Positions 42,667-50,443 of a stretch of 64,000 nt of DNA are shown piece after piece. This DNA comes from CAVVAY01 sp963746465. Lineage in GTDB: Bacteria > Actinomycetota > Actinomycetes > JACCUZ01. The notes below the pieces were generated by a model. It worked only from the letters and a program-made list of their open reading frames with translations, was not told the origin of the DNA and made no database searches. Both the position numbers and the translations under genes were made by a program. Numbering within the stretch: the first letter of the stretch is position 1; each line of letters begins with the position of its first letter. Where the stretch lies: positions 1 to 64,000 of the forward strand of contig CAVVAY010000008.1 in the NCBI GenBank assembly GCA_963746465.1. Reading direction: 5' to 3'.

Positions 42667-43947
42667 ATGATTCGCCCCACCCCGCTCTGGCGGTCGGTCG
42701 CGGTCCTGGGTGTCGCTGGTCTGGTGCTCACCGCGTGCGGTGGCGACGACGAGGCCGGCACGAAGGACGAGCCCAAAGCCTCGGGATCCAGCTCCGCCGA
42801 TGCCGGCGCCAAGGGCGACGGCACGCTCCGGATCGGCACGTTGCTCCCGCAGACTGGCTCGCTGGCCTTCCTCGGCCCGCCCGAGTTCGCCGGCGTGGAC
42901 CTCGCCCTCAAGGACATCAACGACGCCGGCGGCGTCAACGGCAAGCAGGTCGAGGTCACCAACTCCGACTCGGGTGACACGTCCACGGACACCGCCTCGC
43001 AGTCGGTCGACCGACTTCTCTCCAACAACGTCGACGCCATCGTCGGCGCCGCCTCGTCCAGCGTGTCGCTGTCGGTGATCGACAAGATCACCGGTGCCGG
43101 CGTCGTGCAGATCTCGCCGGCGAACACCTCCGACGAGCTCACCAACTACGCGGACAAGAATCTCTACTTCCGCACCGCTCCGCCGGACGTCCTGCAGGGC
43201 CGGGTCCTCGGTGACCTGATCCTGGCGGACGGCAACTCGACGGTCGGCATCCTCGCGCTGCAGGACTCCTACGGCACGGGCCTGGCCGACAACGCCACCA
43301 AGGCGATCGAGGGCGGCGGCGGCCAGATCGTCGAGAAGGTCGTCTACGACCCGAAGGCCGCGTCGTTCTCCACGGAGGTCGGCAAGATCAAGGCCGCCGA
43401 CCCCGAGGCCATCGCGGTCATCGCGTTCGAGGAGACCAAGAAGATCATCCCCGAGCTCGTCAAGCAGGGCATCGGGCCGGACAAGAAGAAGATCTACTTC
43501 GTGGACGGCAACCTCGCCAACTACGACAAGGACTTCCCGAAGGGCACGCTCGACGGCGTCAAGGGCACCCTGCCGGGTGTCGTTGCCGGTGACGAGTTCA
43601 AGGCTCGCCTGATGGAGGTCGCACCGAAGCTGTCCGAGTTCGCCTACTCCCCGGAGTCGTACGACGCCACCATCCTCGTCGCCCTCGCCGCTCAGGCGGC
43701 CGGCGACGACTCGGGTGCGTCGATCGCCTCGAAGATGCAGGAGGTGAGCGCAGGTGGCGAGAAGTGCACCTCGTTCAAGGACTGCCTGGCGCTGCTCAAC
43801 GACGACAAGGACATCGACTACGACGGCGTCAGCGGTCCGGTCGAGTTCAACGAGAAGGGTGACCCGAGCGAGGCCGAGATCGGCATCTACTCGTACGACG
43901 CCACCAACAAGTACACGTTCGTCGAGTCCAAGAAGGGCAAGATCTGA
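42667..43947 (+). CDS. livK: Branched-chain amino-acid ABC transporter, substrate-binding lipoprotein
   Basis: A 426-residue type I periplasmic-binding protein of the Leu/Ile/Val family. The signal peptide ends in lipobox VLTACGG (Cys at 24), followed by a low-complexity Lys/Ser/Asp linker. The binding domain begins LRIGTLLPQTGSLAFLGPPE near 55; AIVGAASSSVSLSVID and SPESYDATILVALAAQAA are also typical. It captures branched-chain amino acids or related ligands outside the membrane for the permease genes on the opposite strand. Strong Shine-Dalgarno AAAGGAGA before ATG 42667. A strong terminator follows the stop. Confidence 0.93.
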   Translation: MIRPTPLWRSVAVLGVAGLVLTACGGDDEAGTKDEPKASGSSSADAGAKGDGTLRIGTLLPQTGSLAFLGPPEFAGVDLALKDINDAGGVNGKQVEVTNSDSGDTSTDTASQSVDRLLSNNVDAIVGAASSSVSLSVIDKITGAGVVQISPANTSDELTNYADKNLYFRTAPPDVLQGRVLGDLILADGNSTVGILALQDSYGTGLADNATKAIEGGGGQIVEKVVYDPKAASFSTEVGKIKAADPEAIAVIAFEETKKIIPELVKQGIGPDKKKIYFVDGNLANYDKDFPKGTLDGVKGTLPGVVAGDEFKARLMEVAPKLSEFAYSPESYDATILVALAAQAAGDDSGASIASKMQEVSAGGEKCTSFKDCLALLNDDKDIDYDGVSGPVEFNEKGDPSEAEIGIYSYDATNKYTFVESKKGKI

Positions 43948-43988
43948 CCTAGCGGTCGGATAGGCACGACGAACGACGCACGAACGGA

Positions 43989-44017
43989 GGGGCCCGGCCA
44001 CCACGGCCGGGCCCCTT
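43989..44017. terminator. Hairpin terminator after the livK-like gene
   Basis: GGGGCCCGGCC (43989-43999) pairs with GGCCGGGCCCC (44005-44015) around a five-base loop, followed by TT. It lies between convergent livK and livF. Confidence 0.75.
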
Positions 44018-44126
44018 CGTCATGCCCGAGCACCGTGGCCGACAAGATCGTTTGCGACGTTCGCGCCCGCGACACGCCGTTGGCACGGCGTGTCGCCGGC
44101 CTAGACGTCGCTAATGATCTTGAGGG

Positions 44127-45014
44127 TCAGGCCTTGGCGAGGGTGCCGAGGTAGAGCTCGATGACCTTCGGGTCGTTGGAGAGGTCCTTGCCGGACGCCG
44201 TGTAGGCGTTGCGGCCCTGGTCGAGGACGTAGCCCCGGTCGCAGATCTGCAGGCACCGGCGGGCGTTCTGCTCGACCATGATCACCGAGACGCCGGCCCG
44301 GTTGATCTGCCGGGTGCGCACGAACACCTCGTCCTGCAGTGCGGGGGACAGGCCGGCTGACGGCTCGTCCAGCAGCAGCACCGAGGGCTCCATCATCAGG
44401 GCCCGGCCCATCGCGACCATCTGCCGCTCGCCGCCGGACAGCGAGCCGGCGCGCTGGGCCCGCCGGTCGCCGAGGGCCGGGAACAGGCCGGTGACGAAGT
44501 CGAAGCTCTGCTTGAACTTCTTGGGCGCCTGGTACACGCCCATCTGCAGGTTCTCCTCGATGGTCAGGCTCGGGAACACGTTGTTGGTCTGCGGCACGAA
44601 GCCGACGCCCTTGGCGACCAGCCGGTTGGCCTTGAGCCCGGTGATGTCCTCGCCGCGGAGCTGGATCGTGCCGCTGCTCACCTTGATCAGACCGAAGATC
44701 GCCTTGAGCAGGGTGGACTTGCCGGCGCCGTTCGGGCCGATGATGCCGACCAGCTCGCCGTCGTTCACGTAGAAGTCGCAGCCGTTGAGGATGTTCACGC
44801 CCGGGACGTAGCCGGCGACGACCTCGTCGGCGCGCAGCAGCGCGTCCTTGGCGGCGGACTCGTGGGCGCTGCGGTCCTCGCGGGAGATCGCGTGGGCCTC
44901 GCCGGTGCTCTCCTCGGTGGCCTTCACCCCGGCGTCCTGCTCGGCACCGGCGGGGGTTCCCGGCTGGTCGGCCGGCTGCTCGGCCGGGCCGCTGCCGGTG
45001 TCCTGGGTGCTCAC
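44127..45014 (-). CDS. livF: Branched-chain amino-acid ABC transporter ATP-binding protein (LivF type)
   Basis: A 295-residue ATPase. The first 55 residues are an extra acidic, low-complexity extension (GSGPAEQPADQPGTPAGAEQ...) not found in most LivF proteins. Walker A is GPNGAGKSTLL (near 95), the Q-loop is in VPQTNNVF, the ABC signature is SLSGGERQMVAMGRALM (near 190) and Walker B is VLLLDEPSAGLSP. It energises uptake with LivG. The ATG overlaps livG's end by four bases. Last gene of the livHMGF operon. Confidence 0.93.
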   Translation of the reverse strand: MSTQDTGSGPAEQPADQPGTPAGAEQDAGVKATEESTGEAHAISREDRSAHESAAKDALLRADEVVAGYVPGVNILNGCDFYVNDGELVGIIGPNGAGKSTLLKAIFGLIKVSSGTIQLRGEDITGLKANRLVAKGVGFVPQTNNVFPSLTIEENLQMGVYQAPKKFKQSFDFVTGLFPALGDRRAQRAGSLSGGERQMVAMGRALMMEPSVLLLDEPSAGLSPALQDEVFVRTRQINRAGVSVIMVEQNARRCLQICDRGYVLDQGRNAYTASGKDLSNDPKVIELYLGTLAKA

Positions 45015-45988
45015 TTCTGCTCCTCCTGCTCGGCACGCTCGCGCTCGAGCGCCTCCTCGGCCTCGGCCAGCACCTGCTGCTCGTCCTCCTCGGTGAGGGG
45101 GGCGTCGTGGTGCGAGCCGAGGTAGGCGTCGATCACCCGCTGGTCGCCCATCACCGCGTCCGGCGGACCCTCGGCGATGATCTTGCCCTGGGCCATCACG
45201 ACCACCCAGTCCGAGATGTCCCGGACCATGTCCATGTCGTGCTCGACGAACAGCACCGTCATGCCGTCCTCACGCAGGTCCTTGACGTGGCCGAGCAGCG
45301 ACTGGGTCAGGGCCGGGTTCACGCCGGCCATCGGCTCGTCGAGCATGACCATCTCCGGGCCGACCATCAGTGCCCGGGCCATCTCCAGCAGCTTGCGCTG
45401 GCCGCCGGAGAGGCTGCCCGCGAAGTCCTCACGCTTGGTGTCCAGCTTGAAGCGCGCGAGCAGGGCGTCGGCCCGCTCGGTGATCTCGCGCTCCTGGGCG
45501 CCCCAGAGCGCCTGGAACAGTGCCGTGAAGACGTTCTCGCCCTTCTGGCCGGTGGCACCCAGGCGCATGTTCTCGATGACCGTGAGCTTGGACAGCGCCT
45601 TGGTCAGCTGGAAGGTGCGGACCATGCCCAGCCGGGCCACCTTGTGCGCCGCCACGCCCTTCAGCGAGCGCTCCCCGAAGGACCAGGTGCCGGCGTCCGG
45701 CTGGTCGAAGCCGGTCAGCAGGTTGAAGAACGTCGTCTTGCCGGCACCGTTGGGGCCGATCAGGGCGGTGATCGCGCCGCGCTGGACCTCGAGGTGCTCG
45801 ACGTCGACCGCGGTCAGGCCGCCGAACTGCCGCACGATCTTGTCGGCGACGAGGATCGGGTCCGGCTTCTTCGCCCCGGGCTCGTGCGCGACGTCGGCCA
45901 GGGCGGCCGCTGCGGCGTCCCGCTGGCCGCGGCGGGTGCCGGCCTCCTGGGTGGCCGTACCGGCCTCGGAATCCTGGTCAGCGGGCAT
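45011..45988 (-). CDS. livG: Branched-chain amino-acid ABC transporter ATP-binding protein (LivG type)
   Basis: A 325-residue ATPase. Walker A GPNGAGKTTFFNLLTG (near 75), the LivG-type RTFQLTKALSKLTVIENM segment (near 125), signature GSLSGGQRKLLEMARALM (near 190), Walker B MVMLDEPMAGVNP and the switch His in VEHDMDMV. The N-terminal 45 residues and the Glu/Gln/Lys-rich C-terminus (EEALERERAEQEEQK) are extensions. It overlaps livM by 11 bases and livF by four. Confidence 0.93.
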   Translation of the reverse strand: MPADQDSEAGTATQEAGTRRGQRDAAAAALADVAHEPGAKKPDPILVADKIVRQFGGLTAVDVEHLEVQRGAITALIGPNGAGKTTFFNLLTGFDQPDAGTWSFGERSLKGVAAHKVARLGMVRTFQLTKALSKLTVIENMRLGATGQKGENVFTALFQALWGAQEREITERADALLARFKLDTKREDFAGSLSGGQRKLLEMARALMVGPEMVMLDEPMAGVNPALTQSLLGHVKDLREDGMTVLFVEHDMDMVRDISDWVVVMAQGKIIAEGPPDAVMGDQRVIDAYLGSHHDAPLTEEDEQQVLAEAEEALERERAEQEEQK

Positions 45989-46970
45989 CGAGCGCGATCT
46001 CCCTCCGGTCGCCGAAGATCCCCTGTGGTCGGAAGATCATCAGCAGCATGAGCAGCAGGCCGACGATCATGAAGCGGAACTGGCCGACCTGGGTGGTGGT
46101 GATCACCGACTTCGAGATGTAGCCCGCATCGATCGCCTCGTTGAGGATGTTGTCGCTCAGCGACAGGATCACCCAGAAGATCATCGCGCCGACGATAGGC
46201 CCGGCCACCCGGGCCGCTCCGCCCAGGATCAGCACGGTGTAGGCGAAGAACGTCGTGTCGGTGCCGAAGATGTCCGGCTGGATCGAGGCTTGTCCCAGTG
46301 CGTAGATGAAGCCGCCGAGGCAGCCCAGCACACCGCCGATGATCAGGCTCTGCATCTTGTACGCGTAGACGTTCTTGCCGAGGCTGCGCACGGCGTCCTC
46401 GTCCTCGCGGATGGCCTTGAGCACCCGGCCCCAGGGGCTGCGCATCAGCAGGAACACGATCAGGCTCGACAGGCCGACCAGGAGCCAGCCCACCGTGAGC
46501 ACCCACATCACCCGCTCGTTGAACCCGAACCGGCCGATGTTGTACTCGCCGACAGGGTAGGGGTTGAGGTCGTAGAAGCCGCCGGCGAACGCCTGGCGTC
46601 CGTCCGACCCGCCGAAGGTGCCCTCGAACTCGACCGACCGCACGATCAGTCTGATGATCTCGGCCGCCGCGATGGTGACGATCGCGAGGTAGTCGGCGCG
46701 CAGCCGCAGGGTCGGGATGCCCAGCAGCAGGGCGAGCAGGACCGCACCGGCCAGACCGATGATGACGCCCAGCCACATCGGCAGGTCGAACGTCGAGACG
46801 GTCACGGCCAGGCCGTACGCCGCCACCGCGAGGAAGCCGGACTGGCCGAAGTTCAGCAGGCCGGTGTAGCCGAAGTGCACGTTCAGGCCGATCGCGGCCA
46901 GCGCGAAGACGACGGCCTGCAGGCCGATGGACGCCTCGAGGGCGTTGAGAATGATCCGGGTCCAGTCCAC
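45978..46970 (-). CDS. livM: Branched-chain amino-acid ABC transporter permease (LivM type)
   Basis: A 330-residue permease with 8-9 membrane helices, including QAVVFALAAIGLNVHFGYTG, the typical LNFGQSGFLAVAAYG and WGRVLKAIREDEDAVRSLGKN, the cytoplasmic loop that docks the ATPases. Start is GTG 46970. It lies 19 bases after livH and overlaps livG. Confidence 0.93.
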   Translation of the reverse strand: MDWTRIILNALEASIGLQAVVFALAAIGLNVHFGYTGLLNFGQSGFLAVAAYGLAVTVSTFDLPMWLGVIIGLAGAVLLALLLGIPTLRLRADYLAIVTIAAAEIIRLIVRSVEFEGTFGGSDGRQAFAGGFYDLNPYPVGEYNIGRFGFNERVMWVLTVGWLLVGLSSLIVFLLMRSPWGRVLKAIREDEDAVRSLGKNVYAYKMQSLIIGGVLGCLGGFIYALGQASIQPDIFGTDTTFFAYTVLILGGAARVAGPIVGAMIFWVILSLSDNILNEAIDAGYISKSVITTTQVGQFRFMIVGLLLMLLMIFRPQGIFGDRREIALDAR

Positions 46971-46989
46971 GTGAGCGCTCCGTTCCGCC

Positions 46990-48291
46990 TCAGCCGACTC
47001 GCTGTGCGCGGCCGAGGATGCCCTGCGGCCGGACCAGGAGGATGACGATCAGGATGCCGAGCGCCCCGACGTTCTTCAGCTCGACGGGGATCCACAGCGT
47101 CGACACCGAGATGAACATCCCGACGACGATGCTTCCGACCAGGGCGCCGTACGCCGTGCCGAGGCCGCCGAGGGTCACCGCGGCGAAGATCAGCAGCAGG
47201 ATCTGGAAGCCCATCTGGAAGTTGATGCCCTGGGCGAGCCCGAGCAGCACGCCGGCCAGCCCCGCCAGCACCGAGCCGGAGATCCAGACCACCCGGATCA
47301 CCCGGTCGACGTCGATGCCGGACGCCGCGGCCAGCGCCGGGTTGTCCGAGACGGCGCGGGTCGCCTTGCCGATCCGGGTCTTGACCAGCGCGGTGATGGT
47401 GGCCAGCAGCACCACGGCAGCGACTGCCATCGAGAAGTAGTCGATCGCGGCCAGGTTGATCGGCCCGAACTTGATGCCCTTGGCGCCCTGGTAGTCGGGG
47501 TACTGCCGGGTGCTGCCGCTGAACAGGTAGAGGTAGAAGTAGCGCAGGAAGATGCCCAGCCCGATCGACACGATCATCGCGGCGATCAGTCCGGTGCCGC
47601 GCCGGCGCAGCGGTCTCCAGAGCCCCGCGTCGTTGGCCCAGCCGAGCAAGCCGCAGATGATCAGGGCTATCGCGGCTGCCGGGAAGAACTGCAGGCCGCC
47701 GAAGTCGGGCAGGAACGGCAGGTTGCCGGTGCTCAGCCACCAGGTGAGCATCGCGCCGATCGTGACCAGCTCGCCGTGGGCGAAGTTGGTCAGGCCGGTC
47801 GTCCCGAAGATCAGCGAGAGCCCGACCGCGGCCAGCGCCATGATCAGCCCGAACCGCAGCCCCTCGGCCGTGAGCTGGGCGGCCTGCTTCCACTTGCCCT
47901 CGACCTGGCGGGTGCTCTTGCCCAGCGGGAAGATGACCGGCTTGTCCTGGTCGACCAGCACCGGGACCTTCAGCGTCTTCTTCGACTCGTCGGTGAGGTT
48001 GACGTTCTTCGGCAGGCTCTTGGTGTCGATGCTCAGGGTGTAGGTGCCCGGGCCGGGGACCTCGATGGTCCAGCGGCCGGTCTTGTCGCTGGTGGCGTTG
48101 CCGGAGAAGCCCTTGGGGCCCTTGGCGGAGATCTTGACGCCTTCGTAGGCGACCCGTTCACCCTTCTTGGTCTGGAAGAGGAACCCGAAGATCGACTCTC
48201 CCTCCGCCTGGGCCGCTCCGGCACCCATGCCGAGGACGACGACGAGCGCGGACAGCAGTGCCGCCAGGAAGAAGGCGACTCTCGTGCGCAC
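46990..48291 (-). CDS. livH: LivH-type permease fused to an N-terminal secreted beta-sandwich (carboxypeptidase-regulatory-like) domain
   Basis: A 433-residue protein. Start is GTG 48291 with CGGAGG seven bases upstream. The first 28 residues are a signal-like helix (FFLAALLSALVVVLGMGAGA). Residues about 30-120 form a predicted beta-sandwich resembling carboxypeptidase regulatory/prealbumin-like domains: ERVAYEGVKISAKGPKGFSG, TSDKTGRWTIEVPGPGTY, LSIDTKSLP. A linker leads to the permease (about 145-433) with LTAEGLRFGLIMALAAVGLS, GTTGLTNFAHGELVTIGAM and GKATRAVSDNPALAAASGI. LivH normally lacks the extra domain, which would face outside and could interact with the binding protein or cell wall. 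Confidence 0.9.
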   Translation of the reverse strand: MRTRVAFFLAALLSALVVVLGMGAGAAQAEGESIFGFLFQTKKGERVAYEGVKISAKGPKGFSGNATSDKTGRWTIEVPGPGTYTLSIDTKSLPKNVNLTDESKKTLKVPVLVDQDKPVIFPLGKSTRQVEGKWKQAAQLTAEGLRFGLIMALAAVGLSLIFGTTGLTNFAHGELVTIGAMLTWWLSTGNLPFLPDFGGLQFFPAAAIALIICGLLGWANDAGLWRPLRRRGTGLIAAMIVSIGLGIFLRYFYLYLFSGSTRQYPDYQGAKGIKFGPINLAAIDYFSMAVAAVVLLATITALVKTRIGKATRAVSDNPALAAASGIDVDRVIRVVWISGSVLAGLAGVLLGLAQGINFQMGFQILLLIFAAVTLGGLGTAYGALVGSIVVGMFISVSTLWIPVELKNVGALGILIVILLVRPQGILGRAQRVG

Positions 48292-48386
48292 CAGGGCACC
48301 TCCGGTCGGGGGGCGGGTCGGGCTCACCGGTCGCCGGGAGCATAGTGCCCCCGGCGTGGGCCGATGGGCAGGAACGCGCGCGTTGG

Positions 48387-49130
48387 TCACCGCAGCATGA
48401 CGACGACCGCCACCAGCAGCGGTGCGACACCGAGGGCCGGTAGCAGGTCGGCCACCGGGACGGGGCGGATCCGGAGCAGTCGCAGCCCGACGCCGACGAG
48501 GAGCAGACCCCCGGTCGCGGTCACGGCGGCCAGGTGCGCGTCGGGCAGCAGGTCGCCCAGGGCGGCGGCGAGCAGCGTCAGCGATCCCTGGACCACCAGA
48601 ACGACCAGGGCCGACGCGGCGACTCCCCAGCCGAGGCTGGCGGCGAAGGCGACCGAGGCGAACCCGTCCAGCGTCGCCTTGAGGGCCAGCTTGTCGATGC
48701 CCCGGCCGAGGCCGTCGTCCAGCGAGCCGAGGATGGTCAGCGGCCCGACGCAGAACACCAGGGACGCGGTGACGAACCCCTCGACGAACCGCTCCCGGTC
48801 GCCCCCGCCGCCGTGCGGGATCCGCCGCCGGATCGCCGCTCCGACCGACTCCAGCCGGTCCTCGAGCCGGAGCAGCGAGCCGAGGATCCCGCCGATCAGG
48901 ACCGAGCCGAGCACGATCAGCACCGGTGCGCTGGTGCCGACCGCCTCGGACAGCTCCGGGTCCAGGACGGCGGCGGCACTCGTGGCGGCGACGAGGAGGG
49001 TGACCAGCCCGAGACCGTCCGTGACGACGTCCCGGGTGCGCTCGGGCAGCCGGTTGCCCAGCAGCACGCCGATGGTGGACCCCACCAGCACCGTGAGTAC
49101 GTTGAGCAGCGTCCCCGCGCCTCGCAGCAC
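48387..49130 (-). CDS. DUF554 family membrane protein
   Basis: A 247-residue polytopic membrane protein with 6-7 helices, of the DUF554 family (putative transporter of unknown substrate, YdfK/YqgA-like). Typical opening GTLLNVLTVLVGSTIGVLLGNRLPER, then FVEGFVTASLVFCVGPLTILGSLDDG, which is the family's most conserved part, and LALKATLDGFASVAFAASLGWG. Start ATG 49130. It lies upstream of livH on the same strand, 95 bases away, but no functional link is known. Confidence 0.88.
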   Translation of the reverse strand: MLRGAGTLLNVLTVLVGSTIGVLLGNRLPERTRDVVTDGLGLVTLLVAATSAAAVLDPELSEAVGTSAPVLIVLGSVLIGGILGSLLRLEDRLESVGAAIRRRIPHGGGGDRERFVEGFVTASLVFCVGPLTILGSLDDGLGRGIDKLALKATLDGFASVAFAASLGWGVAASALVVLVVQGSLTLLAAALGDLLPDAHLAAVTATGGLLLVGVGLRLLRIRPVPVADLLPALGVAPLLVAVVVMLR

Positions 49131-49285
49131 GCCGACCTCCGGTCTAGGAATGATCTTTCTTCGGTGATCGTCTCGCGCACCGGGGGTGGACAGGCGTAGG
49201 GTCCGGCGCGGCTGTGCGGGGCAGTCTGTCGGGTGAACGAGAGTCGGTGCGCACCGCGGTGCGCCCGCGAGCCGATGGAGGGTCT

Positions 49286-49870
49286 GTGACGCGTCCTGCA
49301 GTTGCTGTCCGTGAGGCGACCCCCGACGACGTCCCGGCGCTGGTGGGGATGTGGTCGGAGCTGCGCGACATGGGCCGCCGGATGGAGCGGGTCATCCCTG
49401 GCCCGGACGCCGGTGCGATGCGCCACCGCCTCGCCGACATCGACGCCGACCCCCACTCGTGCGCGATGGTCGCCACCGTGGATGGCGAGGTGGCCGGCAT
49501 GGTGCTGCTCACCGCCACCGACTACGCGCCGCTGTTCGAGCAGCAGGCGGTGCACGCGCACTACCTGCACGTCCGGGACGGCTTCCGCCGGCGGGGCGTC
49601 GGCAAGGCGCTGCTCTGCGCCGCCGTCACGTACGCCGACGAGGTCGGCGCCGAGCACATCATCACCAGCGTCCTCCCGCAGATGCGCGACACCCAGCGGT
49701 TCTACGCCCGGCTGGGCTTCGGCCCCGTCGTCGTCCGCCGGTCCGCGACGGTCAGCGTCCTGCGCCGGCGGCTGGCGCCGTCAGGGACCGCCACGGTGAC
49801 CGACAACCTGCTGGCCCGCCGTCGCTCCCTGCGCCGGGTCCGGGCCGCGGTCGCCCGCGTCAGCGACTGA
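49286..49870 (+). CDS. GNAT-family N-acetyltransferase
   Basis: A 194-residue acetyltransferase. Start is GTG 49286 (VTRPAVAVREATPDD) with GGAGGG upstream; the frame is open for 24 codons before it but Arg-rich. GNAT motif A, which binds acetyl-CoA, is HYLHVRDGFRRRGVGKALL (near 95). AGMVLLTATDYAPLF precedes it and FYARLGFGPV follows. Substrate unknown. The C-terminus is Arg-rich (RRRSLRRVRAAVARV). Confidence 0.88.
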   Translation: MTRPAVAVREATPDDVPALVGMWSELRDMGRRMERVIPGPDAGAMRHRLADIDADPHSCAMVATVDGEVAGMVLLTATDYAPLFEQQAVHAHYLHVRDGFRRRGVGKALLCAAVTYADEVGAEHIITSVLPQMRDTQRFYARLGFGPVVVRRSATVSVLRRRLAPSGTATVTDNLLARRRSLRRVRAAVARVSD

Positions 49871-49892
49871 GGACTGAACGACCTACCTCCTC

Positions 49893-49946
49893 GGTGATCA
49901 TGAAGCTTGATGCCCGCACTTGTGGGGGTGAAGGTTCATGATCACG
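49893..49946. repeat. Long palindrome (REP/MITE-like) between GNAT and thioesterase genes
   Basis: GTGATCATGAA (49894-49904) and TTCATGATCAC (49935-49945) are perfect inverted arms; the 30-base interior also pairs partly (CTT/AAG, CCC/GGG). The right arm contains the thioesterase stop codon. The whole could fold into a long hairpin, acting as a terminator or as a dispersed palindromic element. Only one copy is in the window. Confidence 0.55.
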
Positions 49947-50382
49947 GGGTGGCGGAGGCGCCCGGCGCTGCGTCGCGCAGCAGGCAGGTGATCCGCGAGG
50001 TGCACACCGGCCGGTCCTGGTCGTCGACGACCTGGACGTGCCACGACGCCATCGTCGAGCCCAGGTGCAGCGGGGTGGCGGTGCCGGTCACCAGCCCGGA
50101 GCGGGCGGCCCGGTGATGGGTGGCGTTGATGTCGATGCCGACCGCCACCCGGTCCGGGCCGGCGTGCAGCGCCGAGCCGATCGACCCCAGCGTCTCGGCC
50201 AGCACCACCGAGGCCCCGCCGTGCAGCAGGCCGTAGGGCTGGGTGTTGCCCTCGACCGGCATGGTCGCCACGACCCGCTCGGTTCCGGCCTCGGTGAACA
50301 CGATGCCCATCCGCTCGACCAGGGTGCCGTTGCCCATGCCGTTGATCGTGTCCAGGTGCTCGGATCCGGGGGTGGTCGTCAT
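49942..50382 (-). CDS. PaaI-family hotdog thioesterase
   Basis: A 146-residue hotdog-fold acyl-CoA thioesterase. Motifs: MGIVFTEAGTERVVATMPV near 25, the active-site region QPYGLLHGGASVVLAETLGS (near 50), and GIDINATHHRAARSGLVTG (near 85). Start is ATG 50382; a -10-like TACCAT ends a few bases before it, suggesting a leaderless transcript. Divergent from polA with 61 bases between the starts. Its stop lies inside a long palindrome. Confidence 0.92.
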   Translation of the reverse strand: MTTTPGSEHLDTINGMGNGTLVERMGIVFTEAGTERVVATMPVEGNTQPYGLLHGGASVVLAETLGSIGSALHAGPDRVAVGIDINATHHRAARSGLVTGTATPLHLGSTMASWHVQVVDDQDRPVCTSRITCLLRDAAPGASATP

Positions 50383-50430
50383 GCGCCGATGGTAGGCAAC
50401 CGCTCGGCCGGCGCTGTCGGGACGGCGCAC

Positions 50431-50436
50431 TAGGCT
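50431..50436 (+). promoter_or_regulatory. -10 box of a leaderless promoter for polA
   Basis: TAGGCT ends seven bases before the GTG at 50444, the same arrangement as for the ANTAR regulator gene. No ribosome-binding site is visible. Confidence 0.5.
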
Positions 50437-50443
50437 CGATCGC

